NCBI GenBank assembly: GCA_030062745.1
Contig: CP099843.1
Coordinates: 620,001-684,000 of the forward strand
Direction of reading: 5' to 3'
Origin: Capitulum mitella
Taxonomy: Eukaryota > Arthropoda > Thecostraca > Pollicipedomorpha > Pollicipedidae
Length of the DNA stretch: 64,000 nucleotides
Positions 21,382 to 33,070 of this stretch are shown piece by piece. Under the pieces are notes generated by a model. It saw only the letters and a program-made list of their open reading frames with translations, did not search any database and was not told the DNA's origin. The position numbers and the translations under genes were made by a program. Numbering within the stretch: position 1 is the stretch's first letter; every line of letters begins with the position of its first letter.

Positions 21382-22145
21382 CTTGTCAGTCAACTCACTC
21401 AGGGAGTCATGTGACAGTGGTAAACGTTTATCAGTTCAGGAAATTTTGCGGAAATCGATTTTTTAAAACGCATGTACTAAAGATATGCAAAAGCACTTTT
21501 GAAAAGTTAAAAGTACCTTAGGTCCACCTTAAAAGACATACACCGTATACCATAAAAAGGCATCACATTTTCCCCTTAAAAGTCCTTTGCACAAAGCGTA
21601 ACATGCATTTTATACATTAAGTGAAAGAAACCTCACAGATTTTATAGTTACTGACTCGGTATTCTGCATCATGCTCTGCATGAACACTGAGCAGAAACGC
21701 AAAACTGTCCAAATGTATCTCCAGACAACATCCTTACTCAGCAAATTCAAAGAGTACTTTTCAACTCGCGAGTTGCTCGAACTGGAAAACGGTACTCCAG
21801 TCAATGGAGAAGTTTCTGGCTCATGAGCCCGGCTAGCCGACGTTCCAGTCTGGCAGTTCAATCACCGTGTCGGGCCAGGAAGGGGTCGAAAAGGTCCCAC
21901 GTGGCATCACCACTGAGCTCAAAACCTCGGTTGGTCACCTCGGACAACGCGTGGACATCTTTAAGCGGCAAGCCACAGAATCTTGAAAAAAATCCACCTG
22001 ACCCCTTACAAGATGCAAACTCACCACACACTAAATTCATTTGACCAAGGAACAAGACTGAAGCTATACGTCTGGCTGATGGACTGCTGCCTCTGTCATG
22101 TTCACCGACCTTCTGTGGCTTCCCAAGGAACATTTCTATTTGCAT

Positions 22146-22700
22146 TGAATGTTAAATTGCCAAAACCACCGGTGGTTGTGGCGATTAAATCATCCCCACT
22201 GGTGGCCAGTAACCACCAGCGGAGATACGCAAAACTTCCCCGCATTCAGCCAAAGTGACTGGTGCGCGATCAGCAGTCAGGGGGCCATAGGTCCCGTCCT
22301 CTTCCAGGGAAACACCACAACGGTCAATGCAAATCGCTAGGTGGTAGTGCTCAATGGGTTCTGGAAGGAGCTAAACCGGCAGTGTGTCGACACTATCCAC
22401 CTCCAGTGACTGCAGCAAGACGGCGCCTCCCCACACGTTCGGTAACTCCGGGGTGGATCAGGACCACTTCGGGGTCGTGTTGTCTCCAAGATGCGACTCC
22501 CTGGTGGCCTGCGCACTCCTCGGATCCGGCATCCCGAGATTTTTTCGTTCTGGAGATACCGGAAGGACCAAGTCGAGTCGCCCACAGGTCTCCAAGAACC
22601 GAGGCTGAAAATCCGAGCGGTGTGCAAGATCCGGCCGGACATGTGCGCACCAGCCGTGAGACAGGTCCTGCGGCGGGCTGAGTTCTGGGAAGCGTGTGAA
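22146..22700 (+). pseudogene. Decayed Tc1/mariner-superfamily transposase (QQDGA type)
   Basis: The plus strand encodes WCAISSQGAIGPVLFQ, then VVVLNGFWKELNRQ, then LQQDGASPH, the block carrying the second catalytic Asp. DHFG and, in another frame, a worn WPAHSSDPASRDFF follow, matching the WPPxSPDLxPxDFFLWG motif that carries the third acidic residue. At least two stops (one after NANR, one before LQQDG) and a frameshift after QQDGASPH break it. This matches arthropod and cnidarian IS630/Tc1/mariner-type transposases rather than the DD34D mariner at 7.3 kb. Inverted ends were not located. Confidence 0.7.
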
Positions 22701-22871
22701 GAGGGACAGTTCAGCACGCAACGTAGTTCGATGTGTGTGCGCTGACCGTAGCCTTGTGTTATAGGGAAAATTTCCAATAAATACAATTTCGTTTGAACCC
22801 TGGCTCAGTGTTTGATGTCGATACTTACTGGAGTTATTGACTTTCGAGACGTGGCACTTTTCGTGAAACCC

Positions 22872-22921
22872 TGTACACACACACACACACACAAGATATA
22901 TAAGAAAAACCATATACCGGA

Positions 22922-22976
<55 letters not shown>

Positions 22977-23054
22977 AAGAAAACTAAACGAAATATCGAA
23001 AACTTGGCCATAAATGTCATCAGCGCCTATCAAGTAATAAGAAGGCAATGTTTT

Positions 23055-23094
<40 letters not shown>
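22872..23094. repeat. (CA)n and two (TA)n microsatellites
   Basis: (CA)n lies at ~22873-22892 and (TA)n at ~22924-22974 and ~23058-23094. Each TA run is followed by ACAAAGAAAA(C/T)TAAACG, so the TA tract and its flank appear twice. Confidence 0.9.
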
Positions 23095-23097
<3 letters not shown>

Positions 23098-23420
23098 AAG
23101 AAAATTAAACGGATCTTTGTATTTTGTCGAGAATCCAAAGTCTTCGTCCCAACGGTGCATCGTCGAAAAGTTGCAGGGTGCCCAAGCACTGACTTGACTG
23201 TTGATGGTGGGGTCCAATTCACGTATGTAGATGGCTTCCAGTATTTGGAGTGGTATGTTTTGATCAGTAATTCCTGTATCACCCTTGAGTTGTTGGGTTG
23301 CTGGGAGCAGAGCGTTATTTCCTTAGGATACACAGTTTCTTTAGTTTTCGGACTGTTTGCTGTAAGTAAAACACTGTTCAGAACTGGTGAATTTTCATGA
23401 ATATACACATTACCATATAT
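23095..23420 (-). mobile_element. Penelope-like element, 3' terminal fragment
   Basis: The minus-strand frame reads LQILEAIYIRELDPTINSQV, matching the GIY-YIG C-terminus found at 15720-16470 (VLEALYIRDIDSSVNRQ). It is broken and short, and runs directly into a (TA)n tract at its 3' end. Confidence 0.6.
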
Positions 23421-23429
23421 CAAATTGTC

Positions 23430-24072
23430 TCACGCCATAGCATATGCATAAGATGGTCTTGCTGTTCGTCAGTTGTTGTAGTCTAGTCATGTTCTTGTCT
23501 CATATGTTGCAGTCGAGAATGCATAGTGTCGTCTTGCAAGCGCTGTTGTTTACATTTCCTGGTTGCGAAGCAAACGCAACGCATGCTGAGGAACGAGCAG
23601 GCCTTCTGCAGTCGGAGGCCCCCCGGCCGAAGGCATATATTTATACGTTTTACTGTACCTTCGCCCCCTCTTACGAAAATACGCCGCTGGTAGAGCGCGC
23701 AGTAGGGGGCCCGTTTAGAGGCTAGCAGGGGACAGTCTACCACGGGCCCTTTATAAGCCAACGAATCACCCCTTAGTTTTGGTATTTCTGAGTTATTTTT
23801 TATGCGTTCCTATTAACTTTTACACTCATTAAATTATTTTCAATTATTGGTGTTTCTGAGACCCTAGAACGGCTAGTTAATGCACGACCCAAGGAAACTA
23901 CACTGCGAGGCTCGCCAAAATGCCTTCTTGGTTGCTGACGTCCAGTGGATCCCGCCATATGCGGTTTTTTCTGGGGTGATTATTTAAAAAACTCACAGGA
24001 CAACTCCAGCACTTCTCGCAGCGGAAGACATTCTCAGGGTTCATAGTGCCTTTATTAAAAGTTCCCAGTGAC
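23430..24072. other. Intergenic, nothing recognised
   Basis: No gene or clear repeat was seen before the family A copy begins. Confidence 0.4.
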
Positions 24073-25830
24073 CAGGGGCGGATCAAAGATTTCGCCAAGG
24101 GGGGGGGGGTCGAATGGTCAGCGCAGGCCTGCTCCGGGCCGGGCCCCATTTTTTGGCTCTTCAGATATGAAAAAAACGTTGATCTGCTCGGATCGAAGAG
24201 AAAACGTTTGACGTAATTCTGCGTTTTTTTACCATAAGAAGTAACCCGAACAAGCCTGTCACCTCATTTGAGGAAATTTTGCGTTCTTTCCCCCTACAAA
24301 GTGACTGCAACATGGCAATAGCTGGATTTCAGGCAGCTCCGTCCGTCCCTCTATTTGAAATGTTGGGTCTGTATCGGGTCAAGGAGCCACTCTGTCTCCT
24401 CGCAACTTCTTGAGACATTTTTGCTAGCTTTATGATGGTCTTGGGCCGTCTGTTGCATCAGGGCCATCTGATGGCCCCAGGCTCCTTTTGAAGCTTCACG
24501 CGTCCCCAGGGGCGTCTCAGGCGCTCCTCCGGCAGTTTTAGACACACCTCGAGCAATGTCATGGACCTATCTTGCAGTTTCGGGGACACGTAATCAATTT
24601 CTGGTCCCCTCCTGTCGTCCTTGGTACAAGAAACCCCTCAGGCAGTAAGCAGGGTCCTCTTATGTTTCTTTAAATGCGTCTCTAGCAAGGTTCTGGGTCC
24701 TTTGGTCGTTTCAGGAGCTGTCTGGACGTCTCAAGGCTTAGTAGTTTCAAAGGCCGCTTTGGTCGTCTCCGTGAACTACCTGTTGTCCTATGTTCCCTCT
24801 TGTCTCTGGGGAACATTTTTGCCACCTCAGGGGGCCTCTGGCATTTACAAAAGACCTAGTGATTTCAAGGCCCCTGTGCAGTGTCATGGGCCCTCTGAAC
24901 GTCTCCGGTAGTCTCCGCGACTATATTAGTCTTCCTCTGTTTTATGGGGTATATCTGAGTTTTCAGGCCCCTCTAGTCGTATCAGGGGCCCTCTGGCCGT
25001 CCATGGCCGCCATACCGTACCAGAGGACCTCTTATTGTCTTTTCCTCGCAGGGTCCTCCCTTTTTAGCGGTATCAGGGGCCATCTGCTATGTAGGGGCCC
25101 GTCTTGCTGTCCCAGGACCCACCTAATATTCCTGAGACCCTTGGCTGCATGAAGAATCTCAGATGCTTCCAAAAAGACCAGTGCAGCCCATTTGTGGCCC
25201 ATCTCGAGGTTAAGGTCACTGATGAATCCCTGTTCAGGAGGCCCCTCTGGCTGGCCAGGGTCTCCTTGTGCCGTGCTAGGCACCCTCTTGTTTTTGCCAT
25301 CTCAGCGGCCTCTCTGGCACTTCAGGCGGTCTCATGGACCCTTTGCCGTGTTAGGACCCTCTTGCGGTCCCAGGGACCCGCGGGGAGTTTCAATGGGTTT
25401 TCTGTCCATCATATGGGCCATCTGGCAGTCTCAGGGCCTCATGAAACCTCCCGGAGGCCCTCTGAGTGCATCAGAAACCTTCAGCTTTTCCCAAAGGTAC
25501 GTCAAAACGACTCGGGCCCCTTTGGCATTCCAGGGGCCCCTATGTCGTCCTAGGCGCTGTCTTCATCTTGGTCGTCTCAGGAGTCCTGTTGTGGTCCCAG
25601 GGGCCCCTGGGGAGCTTTGGGGGCCCTTTTATTCGTCTCAGGAGTCATCTAACTCTCCCAGAGTCCCCCCTCCCCGGCTGCACCAAGAACACGTCACGTT
25701 TTCACAGACCCCCTGAAGGTAATACCTTATCCCTTTTGAGTTTGAGGGGCCCCTTCGGGACCAGCCCGAAAGCGCCCCTTCTGGGACCGGCACGAGAGGC
25801 TCCTTCGGGCCCCTTTCCCAGATTCCCGCT
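24073..25830 (+). mobile_element. Family A element, copy 2
   Basis: It starts CAGGGGCGGATCAAAGATTT with a G-run, a hAT-like terminus. It continues through sequence shared with 59320-59640 (CAGATATGAAAAA, TCACCT.ATTTGAG, CCGTCCCTC) into the ~24-bp degenerate array. Segments of the array align in order with copy 1 (for example CAGTGTCATGGGCCCTCTGA). The right terminus is not identifiable; the array grades out near 25830. Confidence 0.7.
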
Positions 25831-26078
25831 CCCTGGACCCGAGCCTGCCGGCGACAAATACTGCTATATAAATGGTTATGCTGTGCAGTTACTACAGGTA
25901 TGTACTGTGCGTTCAGCATGGATGTAACCTCTGCGGGGGCTGGGGGACATGCCCCCGATTTTGATCAAATGAACTTTTGCCCCCGCCCCAATTTTTGTCC
26001 GAAGGTAAACGTTTTTGCTGAAAAATAATGTTCTGGATCAGACTGTTCCCCAATTGATTTCCCCCCCCCCAGTTTCTA

Positions 26079-26098
26079 GGACGTGGCTATACCCATGG
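26079..26098 (-). repeat. CCATGGGTATAGCCACGTCC transposon-like end
   Basis: The same end occurs at 61152-61172 (CCATGGGTGTAGCCACGTCC) and near 38702-38719 (inverted, ending ACACCCATGG). Each is followed inward by a C- or G-rich stretch. Confidence 0.4.
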
Positions 26099-26432
26099 CG
26101 TTGATAACTGTACAATGAACCCAGTGAGGTTTGTTTAATAATGTATCTGTGTGTCTGTGAGATTTGTTCCGTATTACCGCAGAACTGTGCAATAAAACAC
26201 ATTTACTGGTCGCAGTGTCTGTAGGCAATGGGAACAACTTAAACAGTAAACATAGTGGTTTTGGGCAGTACGTTCGGTCCATTCCCAAGTACGGCCAATT
26301 CGCGGGGGGACGGGTTCTGGACATAACCCCCGCAATTAGCGAGGGCCCACTATATTTATATCGTCATTACCCATTTATATATTATAAATTCACGTGTCTG
26401 CAACTACCAGTGGATGCGAGACGACTTCCTGA

Positions 26433-26459
26433 CGTTCATGACAGAGGCTGTCATGAACG
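26433..26459. repeat. Perfect 12-bp stem, 3-base loop
   Basis: CGTTCATGACAG, AGG, CTGTCATGAACG. Confidence 0.7.
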
Positions 26460-26589
26460 CGACTTAGCCGGCAATGGCCGTGTTCCGACGGCCGTTAGAT
26501 GCCCCGGCCGAGAAATCGAGCGATCGCACTAGGCGCCGCGTGTGACGAACGGTCAGGGGACAATGGACATGCAGTCTGAGCCGGTCGGT

Positions 26590-26930
26590 TGGCGTGGGAG
26601 AACGGAGCCGCTGCGGTCTGCGCACAGCCTGTCAGTGGTGGGAAACAGAGATGCGGCGGCCGGCGAATCTGTGTTGCGGCGGTCAACGGATAGCCGGTTT
26701 ACGTTGGGGAACAGAGCTGCGATGGTCAGCGGACGACCGATCTGTGTTGGGGAACAGACCCGCAACGGTCAGTGCATGTGCGGTCGATGTTTGGAAGTGA
26801 GCTGCTGCTGTTAGCGTACGGCCGGTCAATGGACAGTCGGTCTGTGTTACGCAGAGCAGAGTTAAAACGGCCAGCGGACGGCCGGTCTATGGTAAGGGAC
26901 AGAGTTACGGCTGTCGTTCGGCGGATAGCC
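26590..26930 (+). repeat. Degenerate ~50-bp tandem repeat
   Basis: About six diverged units of the form CGGTCAGCGGACGGCCGGTC followed by TGTGTTGGGGAACAGAGC. Frames remain open in several registers because of the repeat. Confidence 0.6.
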
Positions 26931-29329
26931 TGGGCCTCAGTGTTTCATCAATCGGAATAGCTATTCTACCCGTCCTAAAAAATCTCGTGTCCTAACATGC
27001 GCTCGGGCGGGGGCGGGGGCGGGGTACGGGGGCCATGTGACCGCCGTTTTTCCGAAATAGGTTCCAAACGGTGCGTCGCTGCTGCACCAAACTCAGCACA
27101 GCTATATCAAATTGAACCGAGGATCTTTTGTTGTACAAGTTACAACTGTCAATCATGCCATGGTCCTGAGAAACAGTCATTTTAGGGTCAACTTCAAACT
27201 GCCACCACGAAAAAAGTTCTAAAGGCAGGTTCGGGCTTTTTATGGAAGCAAAGATAACCCAATGAAAATGACCAGAATGATTTGGTTGATGTGAAATCAG
27301 ATCACAAGACCACGTTACGGTCAAGTCAAAAATTATTTCCGAAAAAGGAACTTCCCTTCTTATCATCTCAGCTAAAAAAAAAACGCGGACATATGTAAAA
27401 GGCTGCATCATTCTACCGGTATATCAAGTTTCAGGTCGATATAAAGCCAGGTCACGGAGAAATGACCAAAAGTGCTCGCACGTACCCGTTTTCTGTCCAC
27501 GCCAAACAATGAAACGCCAGTTTCTTGCTCAACGCCTAGTTCAAGGCTGAAATAATGCAAAACAATGTCGGGAATGACCGAACATACATTCCGATGGTTT
27601 TAACCTCTTGTGCGTCATATGGCGCCACTATCTTGAGATTAACTCAATTGAACTTGGTACTTCTTTTTCCCGCAAAACTTGTTCCCTATGGAGTTTTTTA
27701 ACACCACAAGGCTAAAAGAAAATCTGAATTCTTTTCGATTTTTTTTCTCGAAAATCCACTGAACTCGGATTTTGAATTCAGTGCACAAAATAGCCTAGGT
27801 ATGTGCACGCCGGAGGTAAACAGGTGTGAAGAGGAAACGGATCCAATGGAGTTTTACCTTCCGCCTAGCATTCCACTTCCATGCCGGGGCACTATTGTGA
27901 GGACGCCGGATGACGTAATGGAGTTTTTTACTTACTAGTGTTAAATACACGATTAAGCGATAGAATTGCATGACGGTAGCTTGTCTTGTGGAGCACATTT
28001 TCGCCATTTTCACTTTTAAGGTCTCTTAACGCCAATGACCTAGGCTGACCTCAGATGACCTTTGTGGCAAGAATTTCGTCTGAGGCCTTTTTTGCCAAAT
28101 TCAAAGTCAGCGCCACAATTTACCGTCAGTTCCCCCCAAAAAGATAAGGTATATGGCACTTCGTGAAACTATGGCCATACAGTTTATGTTCAGACGAAGC
28201 ACCAATTTACGTGTCTGTACTGACCCAAACGTCCCAAATTACACACCATCTTATTGCAGTTTTGTGGGCTCTACAAAAAACTGCTCTATGCGTTTCAGCG
28301 CTGTAACCAACGGTGTGCACGGTACCAGTGAGTCTGACAATCCGCACCGAGTTTGGCACCTTTTCACCTTATTTGACCTTGAAGGGCACATTTAACAAAC
28401 ATCAAACTTTACACAACATGGTTACTTTCAGGCTGCATCCAACCTGCAAACTTAGTGCCTCTAACCCAATTAGTTTTCGAGGGGGGTCAAACGGACCCCA
28501 TCCGAGCGCAAACTGACCGGCCGCGCGCGCGAGTGGTAATGGTTTCAAGCCGCCCCACGTTCCCCTCTGTCTGACAGTAACCCAAAATCCATCACATGTC
28601 AAAAACTTCTATTGGCGGGTTCACAATGCCTGAGTAAGCAGACCATCAAGAAAATAAAAACTGCGGTCGGCATTACGAACGCGTCTGCACAGAATCGGTA
28701 TAAATCCAGGAACGCCCAGACGTACTACTTGCAGAACATACGTTTTGTGTTGTCAGCAATACTTTGTGCACTGCGTGGTCAGGCCTTAAGAGGAAGGTCA
28801 AGAAGAAAAAAAATCTAGTAATCTCATCAGATTATTAGATCGTATGCTATATCCGACGCACTTCTACCTGGCGTGCAAGTTTTTAGAGGGTGTACGTATG
28901 CCTAATGCTCTAGACTCTTACTCCACTTTACCGTTACGTACTTTCCTTTCATTCCACAAGGAAATGCATGAGGTGTGATCAAATGACTTCAGGCCACCAA
29001 ACGCTAGGTCTGGATACGATTTGGCAGGTCGGTCCTCGCAATCGCACCTTTTCGGCCCCATTTCTAGTTCTATTCGGGGAACAAGGGCTTGTATCTGCTG
29101 AATAATGCCGACAGACAGAATACTAAAGAAGAAAGTAAACATTTGTTGTCATTTTGGCAGCTTTGTCCTCTTGGTGTTAACTGTGAAGAATCCAGCCAAC
29201 AAACTTTTCTACGGCACATTGGCATAGACGACAGAAAACAGTAGTTCGTCGCCATTTTTATTCCGCTGACCAGTCACTGTGAGCTGAGTGCTGCAATGCT
29301 CCATAAATGAGGTAGCCAAAATTACCCGT
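26931..29329. other. Intergenic, no gene recognised
   Basis: AT/GC-balanced sequence with scattered phrases such as CACCAAACTC and GCACCGAGTTTGG, as seen in dispersed invertebrate repeats. No protein or RNA gene is supported. Confidence 0.4.
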
Positions 29330-29560
29330 GGTGTATGGAATACTAAGGTGGTCCTTATTATGTTACTTTCCGAATTTCTATAGGGATGCCCCGCAAACTG
29401 AGGTTAAGCATAACAAACTTTGCTAAGTTTGAGAGCGATTGTATATTTAGAACTGCCCCAGAGCAGCTGACATCGGGTGTTTTGCTGCGTTGACTTCTCC
29501 ATGGGTTTGACTTAGAGTATCAAGCTAAATTTTCCTGTTTCCATGCCGTAGCAGAAAACG
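29330..29560 (+). repeat. Family R repeat, copy 1
   Basis: Landmarks are GGTGGTCCTTATTATGTTAC, TTTCCGAATTTCT, TTTGAGAGCGATTG and TTTAGAACTGCCCCAGAGCA. An inverted copy lies at 33520-33740. Confidence 0.7.
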
Positions 29561-29754
29561 ACGATACTCAGACTACAGTCTTAACTGAGCTAGCAAAGCA
29601 CATAATGGCGGCGTAATGCGCGCCGCAAGGGACGTGCACGGCTTGCATTTCTGGCTGTGGTATGCCTGATTGCCGCTATGAAAGCCTGTTCCAATGGTCA
29701 GTGTAGGTCAATCGCAATGATGCATGACAGTCCTACAGACGCATTTTACTCTTC

Positions 29755-30212
29755 TTTCGCGTCGGCGACCTTGAGGGCGCTAGGCTGGCACGCCGTATGT
29801 GCCTTAGTTACGAGGCGCGACAGCACTAGTGTCTTCCGAGCCCTGAGCGACTCGCATGCTCCGGTGGCGGTCCGGTCCCTGTAAACTCGGCGTACCGCTG
29901 TGTTCCAGCATGCCACCCGGGCGTCGGCGGCCGGCGCCTTAGAGCCACCGACTTTCCGTCTGTCTGTGGCCACCAGGGCTTTTTCGTATCGCGCGGCCAA
30001 GTCCCGGAACCGCCTGCCGCCGGACATCACCGCCTCTCCAACTCGTGGAGAGCTTGTACGCAAACTTGACGATTTGACTATCTCCTATACCTTGAAGTGT
30101 CTGACTGCCTAGTTTTATCTGTATGACTACTGCACATGTGCTGCGCTGAAATGATTCGAATCAAACAGTAATCCACGCGTTGGAAGGATTCGTAAATAAA
30201 GTGAACTTAATT
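29755..30212 (+). mobile_element. LINE retrotransposon 3' end (RT C-terminus)
   Basis: Plus-strand frames encode LGWHAVCALVTRRDSTSVFRAL and then, after a frame break, TRAFSYRAAKSRNRLPPDI followed by ELVRKLDDLTISYTL and a stop. This is the characteristic tail of CR1/Jockey-type LINE reverse transcriptases (xRSFSYRxxxLWNxLPxxI). An AATAAAG near 30196 and a short A/T-rich tail follow. It is a 5'-truncated remnant. Confidence 0.75.
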
Positions 30213-30323
30213 GAAATGTTCAACTCAGTTTCTGCCACATGCGTGGCGTGCTGACATCTCAGGTGATTTTTCTAATTTCACACTGGTTCCAATATCCCAG
30301 TCTCCAACAGCAATGACCGTATT

Positions 30324-30995
30324 ATGAACGTTCCATGGGATATGAATTGTTTGCATTTCTGGCAGTCATATGTGCTATTTCTGTTGAAATCTTATTCACG
30401 TATTGATCCACGCGTCAACAGGAATACCACAGCAGCACAGCAGTTCGGAAGCGTTTTATGCATGTCCATGAGCTCATTTCGGGCCTTACTGGCTGTCTTG
30501 CCTCCGCCCTTTCAACCGTCCTCCCGCTGGGACCTCAGGAAAGCCTTATCCTCCCCAATGACTATATTCAGCACGTTTCTGTGGGCGATATCGAGTAAGT
30601 TAAGATGTCGAACCCCAGCGTTTCGCTTCGTCACGACGGAATGTAGTTTCTCTTTTTCTGCGCGCCAGGTTTCTTCATTCCGCGTATTTCTTGACAAACT
30701 TGTTGACGCACTACCGAATTTTGCGGATGGGGAGCCGGGCGACATCCCAACATTCGCCAACTTTTGTGACGACGGCATCACCTTCCTTAGAGATGGTCTG
30801 CTTTCTTATTTTACGGACATGCAAAGAGCGACTCAGGAATTGTCCAGTAGATCGCAACTTCGCACCGGTCAGACCCCCAATGGATGGCAGGCTAAGAACA
30901 AGTTAGTCGACTTCAGAGTCTTGCGCTGTTTTCATGGAAGACATCCTTTGGGACTTGGGAAAACGCGACAAAAATGGTTGTCAGAATGTGCGTGA
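30324..30995 (+). CDS. Unrecognised 223-codon open frame
   Basis: The frame begins MNVPWDMNCLHFWQSYVLFL and ends QKWLSECA. I do not recognise it. The start is hydrophobic (possible signal or membrane segment, residues ~9-24); the middle is rich in Phe and Ser. The opposite strand has an 89-codon frame (30512-30781) rich in charged residues, which could equally be the real one. It follows directly on the LINE tail, so a neighbouring unrecognised repeat is as likely as a gene. Confidence 0.2.
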   Translation: MNVPWDMNCLHFWQSYVLFLLKSYSRIDPRVNRNTTAAQQFGSVLCMSMSSFRALLAVLPPPFQPSSRWDLRKALSSPMTIFSTFLWAISSKLRCRTPAFRFVTTECSFSFSARQVSSFRVFLDKLVDALPNFADGEPGDIPTFANFCDDGITFLRDGLLSYFTDMQRATQELSSRSQLRTGQTPNGWQAKNKLVDFRVLRCFHGRHPLGLGKTRQKWLSECA

Positions 30996-31219
30996 AACGT
31001 CAAAAGTTGTAAGCGCCTAGTTATTCCAACCACCTACAAATATACAACTTGGTTCGATATCGTGGATTCATTGTTCATTACCATTTAACCTGCATCATTG
31101 TCGTGCACTTAATTAAATGGATATTGGGCAACCGGTAGGGGAGGGTTAGGTATGTTCAGTTGACCCCTTAATGGTCCCAGACACATGCCAGAAAAAATGA
31201 GCAATTGTCATAAGCAGAC

Positions 31220-31350
31220 CTGTGTTTGATTCCGCTTGACTGAAATCGACTCCGACTCAATAACAAAGGAAATGACTCCGAAACCGAATCCAATTCCAAG
31301 CAACCAACTACAAGTCGAATCGATTCCGAATCCAATCCCAATGTGGCTAA
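31220..31350 (+). repeat. Degenerate GATTCCGACTC array
   Basis: Spaced GATTCCG, GACTCCGACTC and AATCCAATTCC motifs. Comparable stretches lie at 32890-33070 and 4135-4265. Confidence 0.5.
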
Positions 31351-31443
31351 AACTGTCTGCTTCCAATTCAAACAGATAACGTAAACAGAATATAATCTTA
31401 ACATGATACAGATCAATGTTATCAATAACAATTACGTATATGA

Positions 31444-31445
<2 letters not shown>

Positions 31446-31484
<39 letters not shown>

Positions 31485-31500
31485 TATATACATATATACG
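31446..31500. repeat. (TA)n microsatellite
   Basis: A (TA)n run with CATATA interruptions. Confidence 0.95.
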
Positions 31501-31539
31501 TATATATCCATGTATCATATACACATATATCGATATATT

Positions 31540-32889
31540 AATAATCAGGTAAGTAAACCTACTGCCACCAGGGGTCAATTTAAACTCTGGCAGCAGCCAT
31601 GGCCTCCCAATGTGGATCTGCCCCCCCCCCGATATTAAGCAGGTCCCCTCCTACAATATTTTCTATCAGTGTTAACGAGGGAAAGAAAGCTTTTAAGATG
31701 GTAAATATCAAAAATGAAAAATGCCGATCAAAATAAAGCGGCTAAATCCGTCGAGAAACTCATTCGGGGAAACGTTTGGTAGTCTAGCTCTTGCTCTTCC
31801 TCCCCATTCCCCAATCATTTACACAAAACGTTGCCCCTGACTGGAGTTACATAAACCATAAATTTCCATCACGACCATTCAAGCTTCTCAGTTGTCATGC
31901 GCTTTGCTCGTTACTTGGCTCACCTCACGTAGGATGGATTAATCAAGGATAAACATTATCACATCTGGCATGTACTCGACAAGATTCAGCTCCGGCTAAT
32001 TAACCTAGAGTCAGCAGCTCTGCCAGTCTCTCGCGGGTCGTCCTCATGCGCCACGTTATCTACCATTGCCTAGGGTCACTAAATTGCGAAGTAGTATTGG
32101 TTATGGTATCTGGCATTCAGCAACAGTAAACATTTCAGTACAAATTGTCATAAACATAAGGAAATTTCCATCTTTTGCATAATATTCACATTGTAAAACC
32201 TGAGCTAAGAAAGTAAGCATGACGTGATCAATGAATATTAGCACGTTTCCGCACTATTTATCATGTACAGTTCTGGCGCTCTTGCGACATCCCTCAAGTC
32301 AATATCAACATTCGTAACCAAACACTTGACTTCAGGCAGTAAGAGGAAGTATTTTTAATCTATTTACACACTATTTACGACGTACAGTTCTGGGGTTCTC
32401 GCGACACGCCTCAAGTCAATAACAATCAACATTCGTCACCAGGCAAATACCTATGAAGCGGTAAAAATAAGTTTAGGTGTAACACTACCCAGTACCCACT
32501 TGCTGTTTCCCAGGAAACTGGTGTACCAGTGACGTCTGTGTATCCTTTTCTTACTTTTTTGTCTTGCATTGAGTCGGAAATCCTTTGACCTTATGTTAAT
32601 TGTTCTATATTATGGAGCACAACCTCATTCCCAATTTCCTGCCAGCCTACCTGACAGGCAATGTCCAGCTCATGCCACCATAAATAAACAGACCATTGAC
32701 ATGAAGCTGTCCAAAACTGCTCTTAACGTGAAGCCTTTATTGTATATACATGCATAGCTGTTCATTTTAACATATACATTTCTTTGAACACCAAAGTAGT
32801 AGTAAATTAAACTAATAAAATAAATAAAATGAAATAATAATAGAATACTAATAGAGATAATAAAATAAATGAAATTATAGAACCGGAAT
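31540..32889. other. Intergenic, no gene recognised
   Basis: A C-run and GGATCTG near 31615-31630 resemble a transposon end. Two related phrases, each containing CGACA(T/C).CCTCAAGTCAAT, lie near 32285 and 32400. No coding sequence was recognised. Confidence 0.4.
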
Positions 32890-33070
32890 GACATTTTGCC
32901 TTTTTGATTCGCTTCCGATTCCAGTATTTCCACGGAGTAACCGAATCAATTCCGAATCCGACTCAACACATCTCCCAAGTGAATCGATTCCAAATCCAAT
33001 TCCGGGCCAGTTTGAAGCGAATCCGGATCCGGCTTCGATTCCGCCGGAGTCGAACACAAATCTGGTTTGA
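32890..33070 (+). repeat. Degenerate GATTCCGACTC array, second site
   Basis: It contains GATTCGCTTCCGATTCC, CAATTCCGAATCCGACTC and GAATCCGGATCCGGCTTCG. Confidence 0.5.

Noticed and set aside
22458-23423. 321-codon open frame on the minus strand
   Set aside because: It runs through two (TA)n tracts, antisense to a decayed transposase and in the wrong frame for the Penelope-like fragment; its length comes from repeats.
25104-25927. Overlapping 150-170 codon plus-strand frames
   Set aside because: They lie in the family A degenerate array; all three frames are partly open and copies elsewhere break them.
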